Of a DNA stretch of 64,000 bases, positions 1-8,422 are shown piece after piece. Within the stretch, counting starts at the first letter, position 1; every line of letters begins with the position of its first letter. Both the position numbers and the translations under genes were made by a program. The stretch spans positions 3,906,001 to 3,970,000 of the forward strand of contig OY970069.1 of assembly GCA_963705325.1 (NCBI GenBank). Reading direction: 5' to 3'. Source of the DNA: DATARH01 sp963705325 (GTDB lineage Bacteria > Pseudomonadota > Alphaproteobacteria > ATCC43930 > CGMCC-115725). A model generated the notes under the pieces. It saw only the letters and a list, made by a program, of their open reading frames with translations, was not told where the DNA came from and ran no database searches.

Positions 1-150
1 CCCGGTGAAATGGTGTTCGACCAGGAAGACGCTATGGAAGCCGAGCTGTTCGGCTTCGCAGATGTAGTCGATGTAATCCGTGTAAATGCGGCTGTCGCTC
101 GCCTGCTCGCCGGCATCGGTGCGCGCACCCCCGAACAACCCAAACTTCAT
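1..150 (-). CDS. LLM class flavin-dependent oxidoreductase, N-terminal fragment
   Basis: The first 50 codons of a leftward gene cut by the window edge. Translation from the ATG at 148-150 begins MKFGLFGGAR and continues with YTDYIDYICEAEQLGF and VFLVEHHF. This is the classic opening of bacterial luciferase-like monooxygenases: the first beta strand, then the EAEQLGF-type helix and a WxxEHH-like strand end. A GGAGGG ribosome site lies about 8 bases upstream of the ATG. These enzymes use reduced FMN and oxygen to oxidise organic substrates; the substrate cannot be told from 50 residues. It diverges from the quinone oxidoreductase at 241, leaving 90 bases for two promoters. A second family member lies at 3226-4266. 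Confidence 0.85.
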   Translation of the reverse strand, partial: MKFGLFGGARTDAGEQASDSRIYTDYIDYICEAEQLGFHSVFLVEHHFTG

Positions 151-240
151 TCCCAGACCCTCCAGATGGCAGCGCCGGCACCGTTATGCCTATGATCCTT
201 AATCAGCGGCGGCAACCAAGACAACCGGAGAACGTCACCG

Positions 241-1230
241 ATGAAGGCAATCCTGCTGCGCAGGCCAGGTGGCCCGGAAGCGCTCGAATACGGCGACGTG
301 CCACGGCCCGTGCCACGCGAGAACGAGGTGCTGGTCCAGGCCGACACGATCGGCGTCAGCATGCCGGAGGTGCTGGTGCGCCGCGGCACCTACGCCTGGA
401 TGCCGCCGCTGCCGGCGATCCCCGGCATCGAGATGAGCGGCACGATCGTCGAGCGCGGCGCCGGCGTCACGGACAGGGAGATCGGAGAACAGGTCTTCGT
501 CAGCGCCCGCGATTTGCCGGTACGGGCGGGCTGCTATGCCGAATATATCGCGGTGCTGAGCGCCGCGGCGCAGGCGCTTCCGCCGCACTGCGACCTCGAA
601 GCGGCGGCCTGCCTGTCGAACTATCACGTTGCCTATCACGTGCTGCACAGCGCGGCCCGGGGCGTCGAAGCCAAGACCGTGCTGGTGCATACCGCCGCCG
701 GCGGCGTGGGCAGTGCGGCGGTACAGCTGGCGCTGATCGCCGGCATGCAGGTGATCGGCGTCACCGGGTCGGAGGCGAAGCGCCGCGCCGTGTTGTCCAT
801 CGGCGCGCACCATGCGGTCAACTATCGTACCGAGGACATCGCCGCCCGGGTGAGCGAAGCGACACGCGGACAGGGCGTCGACCTCGTCCTCGACCCGATT
901 GGCGGCAAGGGGTTCGGGCGCAATTTTGCGCTGCTGGCGCCGCTAGGACTGGTCGTGTCCTACGGGCGGCTCGCCGGGCCGCCCGAGGACGTTATCGAGG
1001 CCATGCGCGAGCACGGCGCGAAGAGCCCGGCGGTACGGTTCTTCACGATCCACAGCTTCGATAACCGGCCAGACATCCGCAAAGCCGCCGGGGAGACCCT
1101 CATCGGCCATCTGGCGGCGGGCCGCATCGAGCCGCTGATCCACGACCGCCTGCCGCTCGCCGAAGCTGGCCGGGCTCAGGCCATGCTGGAGAGCGGAAAA
1201 GTCATCGGCAAGCTGCTGCTGAAACCGTGA
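241..1230 (+). CDS. NADPH:quinone oxidoreductase family (zinc-independent MDR)
   Basis: A 329-residue protein, normal length for quinone oxidoreductases of the medium-chain dehydrogenase superfamily. The N-terminal GroES-like half (about 1-125) starts MKAILLRRPGGPEALEYGDV. The Rossmann half carries AAGGVGSAAVQLA near residues 152-164, the signature NADPH-binding turn of the family. The structural-zinc cysteine cluster of alcohol dehydrogenases is absent, as expected for this branch. CGGAGAA precedes the ATG by about 10 bases. It probably reduces a quinone or an enone with NADPH in the cytoplasm. Its place between a flavin monooxygenase and a Rieske oxygenase fits a role in degrading an organic compound, but the substrate is unknown. 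Confidence 0.88.
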   Translation: MKAILLRRPGGPEALEYGDVPRPVPRENEVLVQADTIGVSMPEVLVRRGTYAWMPPLPAIPGIEMSGTIVERGAGVTDREIGEQVFVSARDLPVRAGCYAEYIAVLSAAAQALPPHCDLEAAACLSNYHVAYHVLHSAARGVEAKTVLVHTAAGGVGSAAVQLALIAGMQVIGVTGSEAKRRAVLSIGAHHAVNYRTEDIAARVSEATRGQGVDLVLDPIGGKGFGRNFALLAPLGLVVSYGRLAGPPEDVIEAMREHGAKSPAVRFFTIHSFDNRPDIRKAAGETLIGHLAAGRIEPLIHDRLPLAEAGRAQAMLESGKVIGKLLLKP

Positions 1231-1234
1231 CCGG

Positions 1235-2533
1235 TCACTCCGCGGCAGCGAGCAGCGGCGGGTCCTCGATGTAGCTTCTGGCGAGGCGCCGACCGGTCTC
1301 GCGCATCAGCTTCTTGTCGGCCTCATCGGTTTTTGCCGGCGGGATGCGTAGGACGGTGTTGTTGCAATAAGTCGGGATTACCCCGCCGCCATTGGGAAAC
1401 AGGCCGACCGGGTCCTGCCCCTCCTTCACCGCCTTGATGCCCTTGCGGATCTGGTTGCGCAGCATGGTGATGCCGCGGTCGGTGGTGCCGAGATGCTCCA
1501 TACCGTGAACCGCGATCGGACGCTGCGACACCTGCGCCTCGAAATCCTGTGGCCGTCGCTGAGCTTCCTCGTAGGTATCGGGCGGCATCTGTCCAGCCAG
1601 CATCTGCGAGCGGTCGGCCCACCAGTCCGGCGTTTCGACACCCGGCGTCTCGCTGACATGGCGCAGCTCGATGTACATCGAGTTGGTGTCGTCGATCGGC
1701 ACGACCCACCGGCTCATCATCGGACCGCTGAACGAAATTTCATGCTGACCGGTTTCCCAGACGGGCGCCACCTGCTGCAAATTGGGCAGCACATTCTCGA
1801 CCGAGCGCGACCAGATGTTGTCGCCGACCCGGCGGGTGGCGATGTAGATGATCCCGACCGGTGTCTCGGCGAATTCCAATTCCGGCAGGACGCCGAACTC
1901 GTCGGTGAACACCGCGCCGCTGACGATCGTGTGCAGGAACGCGGTATGGATCGCGTCCATCGTGTTTTCAAGGATTTGCAGATAGTTGCACGGGTAGATG
2001 TATTTCTGACCGGGAATGACCCGATAGCCCGGCCGCACCAAGCTGTCGTAGATCGGAAACGCGGGCATCTTTTCCGGCGGGCCCATATAGGCAAAGACTA
2101 AGCCATGCGCCTCGTGTACCGGGTAGGCGCCGTGGAAGAGCCTGTCCTTCAGCGTGCTTGACGCCGGCTCACCGGGGGTCTCGAGGATCGCGCCGTCGCA
2201 GCCGAACAGCCAACCGTGGTAGCAGCAGCGGATACCTTTCTCGCCGACGAGACCGAACTCGAGTGAAGTACCACGGTGCGGGCAGTGCAATTCGAGCAGG
2301 CCCGCCTCGCCCGAGCCGTCGCGGAAGGCGAACAAATCCTCGCCCATGATCCGCAGCCTGAGCGGCAGGTCTTTCAGGTCGTCCGAATAGCAAACTGGCT
2401 GCCAGAAGCGGCGCAGATACTCGCCGCACGGCGTGTCCGGGCCGACATGGGTCAGCTCGGTGTCTTCCTGGGGAACATGGCGGTGATGATACCCGCTATA
2501 GCGCGACTTTAGGTACGGAGCCCTGGACACCAT
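1235..2533 (-). CDS. Rieske [2Fe-2S] aromatic ring-hydroxylating oxygenase, alpha subunit
   Basis: A 432-residue oxygenase component. The Rieske cluster ligands are visible as C84-P-H86 and C103-x2-H106 with the usual 16-residue spacing. The mononuclear iron site follows as N190-T-M-D193-x2-H196-x4-H201, with D193 the electron-bridging aspartate. Length and the EN-x2-D motif resemble phthalate 4,5-dioxygenase and vanillate demethylase-type enzymes that work as alpha-only oligomers; family assignment is firm, substrate is not. AGGAGG sits 7 bases before the ATG, fixing the start. No reductase or ferredoxin gene is next to it, so electrons must come from a partner encoded elsewhere or past the left edge. 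The gene ends 4 bases from the stop of the convergent quinone oxidoreductase. Confidence 0.93.
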   Translation of the reverse strand: MVSRAPYLKSRYSGYHHRHVPQEDTELTHVGPDTPCGEYLRRFWQPVCYSDDLKDLPLRLRIMGEDLFAFRDGSGEAGLLELHCPHRGTSLEFGLVGEKGIRCCYHGWLFGCDGAILETPGEPASSTLKDRLFHGAYPVHEAHGLVFAYMGPPEKMPAFPIYDSLVRPGYRVIPGQKYIYPCNYLQILENTMDAIHTAFLHTIVSGAVFTDEFGVLPELEFAETPVGIIYIATRRVGDNIWSRSVENVLPNLQQVAPVWETGQHEISFSGPMMSRWVVPIDDTNSMYIELRHVSETPGVETPDWWADRSQMLAGQMPPDTYEEAQRRPQDFEAQVSQRPIAVHGMEHLGTTDRGITMLRNQIRKGIKAVKEGQDPVGLFPNGGGVIPTYCNNTVLRIPPAKTDEADKKLMRETGRRLARSYIEDPPLLAAAE

Positions 2534-2727
2534 GCAAAGCCTCCTGTTCGCAGGATTTTTGGCTAACTAGCCGATCTCCCATTTTCTATGAAGATCATGC
2601 GCTCGCATCGCGTCCGATCGCAAGCGAGCATGCCCGCCAGCCGCGTTTTTTTGCGGGGGCCCCGCTGCCTCAGACCGCCAAATTCTGAACGTCGCCGATC
2701 AAAAACGAGAGCAACCTCGATGAGCGA

Positions 2728-3189
2728 TTATTGGTTGCTGCCGACCGGGTGACCGGCCTCAGCAGAGACTGTGATGATCTGCTCGGCGGGCTTGTCAACC
2801 GACGCCGGCCACCAGTAGCCGATCAACTGCATCTTCGGTTCGAATTGGATGCGCACCGCATCGCTCTCGTTGCCGCCAAGCGTCGAGATCTGCGTTTCGG
2901 TCTCCCCCATATAAAAGCCGACATGGCCCAATCCGGAGCCCGGCGACGTCCGCCAATAGACCGCGATTGCGCCCAGCGCCGGTCCGTCGAGTTTGACGAA
3001 GTTCGAGTTGGTGCGGAACGATTGCGACGAGGCACTGCGGGTCCCGGGAAGGCCGGCTTGCTCAAGTTTTGCGTTGGCCCAGATCGCGCACCAGGGATCG
3101 CCCTCTTGCCCGCAGTGGGCCTGATCGATGAATTTCTGAATGCCCTGGTTATTTCCCATTTCGTGGAAACCGACGTCTTGCCGGCCCAA
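2728..3189 (-). CDS. TIGR02594-like CHAP/C40 cell-wall hydrolase family protein
   Basis: About 150 residues with the pattern of small CHAP-like amidase proteins: GNNQGIQKFIDQA near the start, GDPWCAIWAN (candidate catalytic cysteine), GAIAVYWR, then GLGHVGFYMGE with the candidate catalytic histidine and LGGNESDAV. No clear signal peptide is seen, so export or phage-style release is unexplained. The start is uncertain. The longest reading begins at TTG (3189); an in-frame ATG giving MGNNQGIQ begins at 3159, and homologues usually have about this much sequence before the NN motif. It sits alone among catabolic genes, 36 bases downstream of the flavin monooxygenase gene and on the same strand. 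The 194 bases between its stop and the Rieske gene hold no gene I can support. Confidence 0.72.
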   Translation of the reverse strand: MGRQDVGFHEMGNNQGIQKFIDQAHCGQEGDPWCAIWANAKLEQAGLPGTRSASSQSFRTNSNFVKLDGPALGAIAVYWRTSPGSGLGHVGFYMGETETQISTLGGNESDAVRIQFEPKMQLIGYWWPASVDKPAEQIITVSAEAGHPVGSNQ

Positions 3190-3225
3190 TGTACCCGTAA
3201 CAGTAGCAACTCGATGACAGAGACT

Positions 3226-4266
3226 CTACTGAAACCGCGGCTTCACCTCCTGACATAGCAGACGAAGCGCATTGAGCACCCGATCGTGCGGGATGATGCC
3301 GCCGCAATTCAGCTCGGCGAGGATTCCCTCAAAGCCAATCCGCTTCTGCAGCTCCTTGAGCCGGTTGGCGACCGTTTCCGGCGACCCGACGATGACGTTG
3401 TCGCGGATCGCGTCCTCGTAGGTCAGGTTCTTCAGGTGCTCGGCGCGGTCAATGAAATTCTGCCGGCCGGAGCGGCGCGCCGACTCCGCGATCAGCTCGT
3501 ATTGCAGCCGGTAGAAATGCTCGACACTTTCGCGCGCCTCGTCCCGCGCCTGCGCGTCGGTCTCGGCGATGTACATCGGGCCGGCGACATAGGCCTGCCC
3601 CCGACCGGCGCGGCCGGCCTGTTTCCAGCCGCTCTGGTAGCTGTCGACCTGATCGACGACCTCACTCCAGGTTGAATGCCGGGTGCTGGCGAAGACCGGG
3701 TAACCCAGCCCGCCGATCGCCGGAAACGTGTCGGGCGTACTGGCGGCGATGCGGATCGGCGGCAGCTTGTTGCGATACGGATGCGGCGAGCAGGCGACAT
3801 CGTGGAATTGATGATACTTGCCCTCGTACGAGAAGCGCGGCTGTGACCAGGCAGCCTTCACCACGTCGAGGATTTCGGCGAAGCGCTCGCGGCTTTCCTC
3901 GTACGGCACCTGATAGGCGTCGTAGGTGCTGACCACACCGCTGCGCCCGACGCCAAAGATCAGCCGACCCTTGCTGACCTGGTCCACGGTCGCGGCTTCC
4001 TCGGCGAGGCGCAGCGGGTGGCAGAGCGGCAGCACCTGCACGGCGATGCCGATTTTCATCCGTTCGGTGCGTCCGGCGATGGCGCTGGCGATGGCGAGCG
4101 GCGCCGAAAGATACGTGCGCTCGGGCGCGAAATGGATTTCGGCGAGCCACATCACGTCGAGGCCCCAGCGCTCGGCGCCGTCGATCTGCTCCATCGACTC
4201 GTCGAACATGTCCGTCTCGCTGCGTCCCGGCACCGACGGAAACTCGTGAAACATGCCGAATTCCAT
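3226..4266 (-). CDS. LLM class flavin-dependent oxidoreductase
   Basis: A 346-residue luciferase-like monooxygenase. It begins MEFGMFHEFPSVPG and continues with GLDVMWLAEIHF, then the strand KIGIAVQVLPLCHPLRLAEE and GRLIFGVGRSG, the standard TIM-barrel landmarks of the family. The ATG at 4266 is preferred because AAAGGGA lies 6 bases before it; a reading from 4293 would add nine residues unlike the family. It uses FMNH2 and O2, so a flavin reductase must supply reduced flavin; none is adjacent. A palindromic repeat (4289-4383) lies just upstream, between it and the aldo/keto reductase. The substrate is unknown; the genomic patch suggests degradation of an aromatic or xenobiotic compound. Confidence 0.9.
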   Translation of the reverse strand: MEFGMFHEFPSVPGRSETDMFDESMEQIDGAERWGLDVMWLAEIHFAPERTYLSAPLAIASAIAGRTERMKIGIAVQVLPLCHPLRLAEEAATVDQVSKGRLIFGVGRSGVVSTYDAYQVPYEESRERFAEILDVVKAAWSQPRFSYEGKYHQFHDVACSPHPYRNKLPPIRIAASTPDTFPAIGGLGYPVFASTRHSTWSEVVDQVDSYQSGWKQAGRAGRGQAYVAGPMYIAETDAQARDEARESVEHFYRLQYELIAESARRSGRQNFIDRAEHLKNLTYEDAIRDNVIVGSPETVANRLKELQKRIGFEGILAELNCGGIIPHDRVLNALRLLCQEVKPRFQ

Positions 4267-4288
4267 GTGCGTCCCTTTCTCACTGACC

Positions 4289-4383
4289 GTCATTGCGAGC
4301 CGCCGACAGGCGGCGCGTCAATCTCGTGCCGTCCGGTCCTCTGCAGGACGAGATTGCTTCGTCGCCTCACTCCTCGCAATGAC
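4289..4383. repeat. Palindromic repeat, family F, copy 1
   Basis: About 95 bases bounded by GTCATTGCGAG and its reverse complement CTCGCAATGAC. Inside are a small hairpin (GCCGCC/GGCGGC) and an inner inverted pair AATCTCGT / ACGAGATT. A second copy with the same ends and inner pair is at 63806-63892, at the edge of the prophage. It has no coding capacity of its own and looks like a non-autonomous dispersed repeat (REP or MITE type). Confidence 0.85.
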
Positions 4384-4391
4384 CGCTTCGT

Positions 4392-5369
4392 TCAGATACC
4401 CAGCCGGCTCAAATGCGCTTCCGGGTAGCGCAGCCCGGCAGCGGCCCCCGGCGCGAAAACATGGCCGAGCGCGTCCTCGGTATCGGCCGACAGCTTGACC
4501 TCGGCTGCCGCGGCATTCTGTTCCAGATAGCGGACGTGGCTGGTGCCGGCGATCGGCACGACAAAATCGCCGCGTGACAGGAGCCAGGCGAGGCAAAGCT
4601 GAGCCGGTGTACAGTTTTGTGACGCGGCGTGCGCCTTCAGCTCCTCGACCAGGGTCAGGTTGCGCTCCAGATTGCCGTCCTGGAAACGCGGCATGCGACG
4701 GCGCGCGTCGCCCTCGCGCAGCGTGTCGAGCGTGGTCACGGTGCCGGTCAGGAAGCCACGGCCCAGCGGGCTGTAGGCGACGAACCCGATACCGAGTTCG
4801 CGGCACAGCGGCAGGATGTCGGACTCGACGTCGCGGCTCCACAGCGAATATTCGATCTGCACCGCGGCGATCGGGTGCACCGCGTGGGCGCGGCGGATTG
4901 TCGCCGCGCCGACCTCGCAGATGCCGAGATGCCTGACCTTTCCGGCCCGGATCAGCTCGGCCATCGCGCCGATCGTGTCCTCGATCGGCACGTCGGCATC
5001 GACGCGGTGGATGTAGTAGAGATCGATCACGTCGGTCTTGAGCCGCGCGAGGCTCTTGTCACAGCATTCCTTTACGTATTCCGGGCGTCCGTCGGCGAAC
5101 CGCGGCCCGCCCTGGAGCTGGACGTTGCCGAACTTGCTGGCGATCACGTAGTCGCCGCGATGGCCAGCAACGGCCTCGGCGATCAGCTCCTCGTTGCGGC
5201 CGTTGCCGTAAGCGTCCGAGCTGTCGAGAAAATCGACCCCGAGCTCGCGCGCCCGGCGGATCGTGCGGATCGACTCGTCGTGATCCGGCGCGCCGTAGAA
5301 CGGGGTCATCGTCGCGCAGCCGAGCCCCACCGCACCGACTTCAAGCAAACCTAGTTTCCGATGCTGCAT
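4392..5369 (-). CDS. Aldo/keto reductase
   Basis: A 325-residue (alpha/beta)8 oxidoreductase of usual length. The catalytic tetrad can be read directly: D49 and Y54 in DSSDAYG, K79 in ASKFG and H121 in DLYYIHRVD. The C-terminal VPIAGTSHVRYLEQN segment matches the NADPH-binding loop (VPIPGTR-type) of the family. It reduces carbonyl groups of aldehydes or ketones with NADPH; AKRs close to this type often act on sugars, xenobiotics or quinone-like compounds. GGAAGG precedes the ATG. It belongs to the leftward catabolic run; the physiological substrate cannot be inferred. Confidence 0.93.
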   Translation of the reverse strand: MQHRKLGLLEVGAVGLGCATMTPFYGAPDHDESIRTIRRARELGVDFLDSSDAYGNGRNEELIAEAVAGHRGDYVIASKFGNVQLQGGPRFADGRPEYVKECCDKSLARLKTDVIDLYYIHRVDADVPIEDTIGAMAELIRAGKVRHLGICEVGAATIRRAHAVHPIAAVQIEYSLWSRDVESDILPLCRELGIGFVAYSPLGRGFLTGTVTTLDTLREGDARRRMPRFQDGNLERNLTLVEELKAHAASQNCTPAQLCLAWLLSRGDFVVPIAGTSHVRYLEQNAAAAEVKLSADTEDALGHVFAPGAAAGLRYPEAHLSRLGI

Positions 5370-5389
5370 CTCCTAGCCTTCCCAATAGA

Positions 5390-5731
5390 TCAAAGATCGG
5401 TCACTTCGAGGTCATCGAATTCGATGATGCCTTCCAATCCGACCGACGCGCTGATCGTCAATATGTTCGGTGCAATCCCGCTCCAACGGCGCGGATAGCT
5501 CGCATCCAACCGAGCGATTTCGGCCTGATGCAATTCCGGCTGCTGATCTGCCGAAATGATCTTTGCCTCGTAAATGATGTTCTGGATCAGTAGATCGTTC
5601 AGTAAGCAGCGGGTTGCACCAACAAGTCGGATCTTCTTGCGAGCCTGGTAGAGGTGGATAAACAGCGTTACCTCAGACGGAGCCAGCAGCACCCCATCGA
5701 TAAACCAGTCGTGCAGATCGTTCTCTAACAT
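5390..5731 (-). CDS. Conserved-looking hypothetical protein
   Basis: A soluble protein of about 113 residues starting MLENDLHDWFIDGVLL. I do not recognise the family. It has alternating hydrophobic strands (SEVTLFIHLYQARKKIRLVG; NILTISASVGLEGIIEFDDL), suggesting a beta-rich fold, and neither a signal peptide nor a membrane segment. The ATG at 5731 is chosen over an upstream start at 5833, which would overlap the divergent gene at 5813 and add an unconvincing leader. Base use is more AT-rich than in its neighbours, hinting at recent acquisition. It ends 20 bases before the aldo/keto reductase start and could be co-transcribed with it. Confidence 0.6.
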   Translation of the reverse strand: MLENDLHDWFIDGVLLAPSEVTLFIHLYQARKKIRLVGATRCLLNDLLIQNIIYEAKIISADQQPELHQAEIARLDASYPRRWSGIAPNILTISASVGLEGIIEFDDLEVTDL

Positions 5732-5812
5732 GGTGCCACCGAACCGGCTTGGCCGAATGCGGCCGCACAGTATGATCCCGGGCAATAGCCTGCCAACACC
5801 GGAGAGGACGCC

Positions 5813-6361
5813 ATGCCGCGCTACGAACAACAAGACCCCGCCAAACTAAATGCCGAACAGAAGCGGATTTGGGATGCCTGCATGACGGGTCCGCGCGGCG
5901 CGGTGCCGCCGCCCGTGCATGTCTGGCTGAAGAGCCCGGGCCTCGCCGACCACGCCCACCATCTCGGCGGGCATGTCCGCTTCGGCACGCCATTCACGAA
6001 GAAGCAAACTGAGATCGCGATCCTGGTGACGGCGCGCTATTGGACCGCGCAGTTCGAATGGGCGGCGCATGTCCGGCTCGGGCTGCAGGCAGGGCTGACG
6101 CAGGAGCAGATCGACGCGATCGCCGAGCGCAAGACGCCGAAATTCGACGACCCGGACGACAAGCTCGTCTACGAATTCGCCCATTCCTACTACCAGAACC
6201 ACCGGGTCGACGACGCGACCTACGAGGCGGTGCGCCAGCGCTGGGGCGACAAGGGCGTCGTCGACCTCGCGGGGCTCATCGGCTACTACTCGTTCGTCTC
6301 AGTGACGCTCAACGTCTTCGAGGTACCGACCCCGCCGGGCGCGAAGCTGCTGGAGAAGTAG
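5813..6361 (+). CDS. Carboxymuconolactone decarboxylase family protein
   Basis: A 182-residue all-helical protein. The core TPFTKKQTEIAILVTARYW followed by QFEWAAHVRLGLQAGLT is the CMD/AhpD fold signature: an ExxxH helix after the conserved ExAIL helix. The redox cysteine pair of AhpD peroxidases is missing, which favours the decarboxylase-like or uncharacterised branch over peroxide defence. A second helical hairpin (LVYEFAHSYYQNHRVDDATYEAV; GLIGYYSFVSVTLNVFEVP) completes the fold. In this context it could act on a lactone from aromatic ring cleavage, but that is inference. It faces the VOC-fold remnant at 6365, with only three bases between the stops. Confidence 0.87.
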   Translation: MPRYEQQDPAKLNAEQKRIWDACMTGPRGAVPPPVHVWLKSPGLADHAHHLGGHVRFGTPFTKKQTEIAILVTARYWTAQFEWAAHVRLGLQAGLTQEQIDAIAERKTPKFDDPDDKLVYEFAHSYYQNHRVDDATYEAVRQRWGDKGVVDLAGLIGYYSFVSVTLNVFEVPTPPGAKLLEK

Positions 6362-6364
6362 GCG

Positions 6365-6798
6365 CTATTCCCCTCGCCCCTCGGCGGCGCAGCGGCACTG
6401 GTCGACCTGGTGCAGCTCGACCATGTTGCCCGAAGGGTCGTTGATGAAGACCTGTTCGGCGGCGGGGCCGTTGATCCCAGTCATCGACCAGTATTTGACC
6501 CCAAGCCGCGCGAGCTCGACCTTGGTGGCTGGATGTCGGCGACGGCGAGCGCAACATGCGGAATGGTCGGGTCCTGACCCGGCCCCTTCGCCAAGGTCGA
6601 GGGCTGCGCGCCGCCGATCAGGTGGATTTGCCCGCCGTCGCCGACATTGATCCAAAAGCCGGGCACGCCGGGAATGGTGGGCCGCCCCGGATCGGCGCCG
6701 AGGCCGAGCACGTCCTTGTAGAATTTCGCGACCGCCGCTGCCTTGTTGGCATCGATGCGCGTTGCGTGGTGATGGATTCCAAGAACTTCGATCGCCAT
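6365..6798 (-). pseudogene. VOC (glyoxalase-fold) family gene, frameshifted
   Basis: Read from the ATG at 6798, the protein starts MAIEVLGIHHHATRIDANKA, with the metal-binding-type GIHHHA strand and FYKDVLGL helix of vicinal-oxygen-chelate proteins, up to HVALAVADIQ. The frame then leaves the fold. The remainder, KVELARLGVKYW to INDPSGNMVELHQ, with the second metal-ligand Glu of the fold, is in the neighbouring frame. One extra G near 6530 (CAG-GCC instead of CAGCC) would restore a protein of about 144 residues. Either a real inactivation or a one-base sequencing loss. If intact it would be a dioxygenase, isomerase or lyase of small organic substrates. The gene follows HpaB on the same strand by 10 bases, so it probably belongs to the same operon. 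Confidence 0.85.
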
Positions 6799-6808
6799 GA
6801 ACGCCTCC

Positions 6809-8344
6809 CTATTCGACCTCGCCGTGCGGCAGCGGTTTCGACAGCATTTCGGTGATGCGCTCGCGCATCGCGCGCTGGTCGAAACTGCGTAGCAGGTTGA
6901 TGCGGTTTCGCGCCGGATCGCCGCCGTGCCAGTACTCGTAGATGTCCTGCCGCAGCCCGTAAGACGAGGCGGCGAGGTCATGGGCGAGGCGGAACAGCCG
7001 CGCCTTGTACTCGACGTCGACCCCCTTCCCTTTCATGTACTTGTCGAGATAGGGGCGGATATCCGGGCTGGCGAGATCGTTTTCGCTCGGCTGCATGATG
7101 ATGCCCGACGCGCAAATCTCGCGCAGTAGCTCGACCATGCGGCCGGAGACCTGGGCAAACCAGATGTGCATCGCGCGGCCGGGGCCGAGGGTCCACTGGC
7201 CAGTCGGGGTCGGCCCGGCCTTGTGCTCGATCCCCTCCATCGCGTGGCGCCAGATCTCGCAATATGTCGCCATCTCGCCAAGCTTCGAGGCAACCTCGCG
7301 GAACTCGATGACGCCGATCGCCTCGGCGACCATTGTCGCGACGGCGAGGATCAACTTCATCCGCACCTCAACCCGGCACAGATTGGCCCAGCCAAGAAAG
7401 TTGAAGTTCGGATTGTGACCCGCCGCGCCCAGCGTCTTCAGCATCGGCGTCGGGTCGTAGAGCATGAACAGCCGGTCCCACGGCACCAGCACTCGGTCGA
7501 AGAACAGCATGCAATCCTGCTCGTCGAGCATCTGCAGCGGATGGCCCCACGAGCCGAACCAGCGCGACACTGGCTCGCGCGCCAGAATTTTCAGGCCCGG
7601 CGTGTCGTTGGGGATGGCGAAGGCGAGCACGCAACGTGGATCGTTGCGCTGGGCGAAGGTCGCCGACAGCGCAACATAGGTCTCGTGCGTGTGCGGCGCC
7701 GCGGTCGAGAGCTGCTTGCCGCCGGTGATAACGACGCCTTCGCTGGTCTCCTCGACGACGTGGAGCACCACTTCGGTGTCCTCGGCGACCTTACGCTGCT
7801 CGTTCTGGGTTTGCTGGCTGCGGTCGACCTGGGGATCGCCGAGCGCGTGAGTCAGGAACAGATCGTTGTCGCGGCAATATTCGTAATATTTCTGCAGGTT
7901 CTCGCCAAAATCGCATCTTGGGTGCTTGACGGCGCTGTAGTCATCTTTCAGATGCAGCGCCGAGAGGATGTAGGGCGCGAGAATGTCAGGGCTGCGGCCG
8001 AGCTGACCCCAGGTGAGCTCGTTCCAGAGCTCGCTGTTGCGGCGCTTCTTCTTCAAATCCTCGGCCGAACGCGGGAACAGCCACGAAACCGAGATACGGT
8101 TGCCGCTGTCCGGGCAGACGCAGGTCATCTCATCGCGGTATTGCGGGCTGTTTTGCAGGTCGTAGACACGCGCCAGCTCACCCACCATGTCCTTGAACGC
8201 GGGGTGCGTCGTCACGTCCGCGGCGCGGCGGCCGTCGATCCATACTTCGCGCCCATCCTTGAGGCTGGCGATATAGCGCTCGCCGGTCATCGGCCCGGGT
8301 GCGGCCGTTCCGTCGGTCACGCGCGGCACCGGTGCTGCGGCCAT
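6809..8344 (-). CDS. 4-hydroxyphenylacetate 3-hydroxylase (HpaB) family flavin monooxygenase
   Basis: A 511-residue oxygenase component, the normal HpaB length. N-terminal TGERYIASLKDGREVWIDG, then SWLFPRSAEDLKKKR, the long acyl-CoA-dehydrogenase-like helical core, GKQLSTAAPHTHETYVAL and CMLFFDRVLVPWDRLFML are family landmarks. The start at 8344 (MAAAPVPRV) is preferred because AGGAG lies 7 bases upstream. Such enzymes use FADH2 from a separate reductase (HpaC) to ortho-hydroxylate phenols; no reductase gene is present here. Together with the Rieske oxygenase and VOC gene it suggests aromatic degradation. Substrate unproven: this family also includes pyrrole and chlorophenol hydroxylases and some dehydratases. 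Confidence 0.9.
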   Translation of the reverse strand: MAAAPVPRVTDGTAAPGPMTGERYIASLKDGREVWIDGRRAADVTTHPAFKDMVGELARVYDLQNSPQYRDEMTCVCPDSGNRISVSWLFPRSAEDLKKKRRNSELWNELTWGQLGRSPDILAPYILSALHLKDDYSAVKHPRCDFGENLQKYYEYCRDNDLFLTHALGDPQVDRSQQTQNEQRKVAEDTEVVLHVVEETSEGVVITGGKQLSTAAPHTHETYVALSATFAQRNDPRCVLAFAIPNDTPGLKILAREPVSRWFGSWGHPLQMLDEQDCMLFFDRVLVPWDRLFMLYDPTPMLKTLGAAGHNPNFNFLGWANLCRVEVRMKLILAVATMVAEAIGVIEFREVASKLGEMATYCEIWRHAMEGIEHKAGPTPTGQWTLGPGRAMHIWFAQVSGRMVELLREICASGIIMQPSENDLASPDIRPYLDKYMKGKGVDVEYKARLFRLAHDLAASSYGLRQDIYEYWHGGDPARNRINLLRSFDQRAMRERITEMLSKPLPHGEVE

Positions 8345-8422
8345 CGACACATCTCCTGAAAATCGAGGCGCGATTGTTTGCCGTTTCGGGCCCAAATGGC
8401 AATTCGGCTATAGATTGCCCCG

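Noticed and set aside
10..195. 61-residue rightward frame at the left edge
   Set aside because: The minus strand of the same stretch encodes a clear luciferase-like N-terminus with a ribosome site.
2645..2675. T-tract next to a GC palindrome (TTTTTTTGCGGGGGCCCCGC)
   Set aside because: The T run lies on the wrong side of the stem for a terminator on either gene strand.
7166..8359. 397-residue rightward frame opposite hpaB
   Set aside because: Shadow of hpaB; no start signal and no family resemblance.
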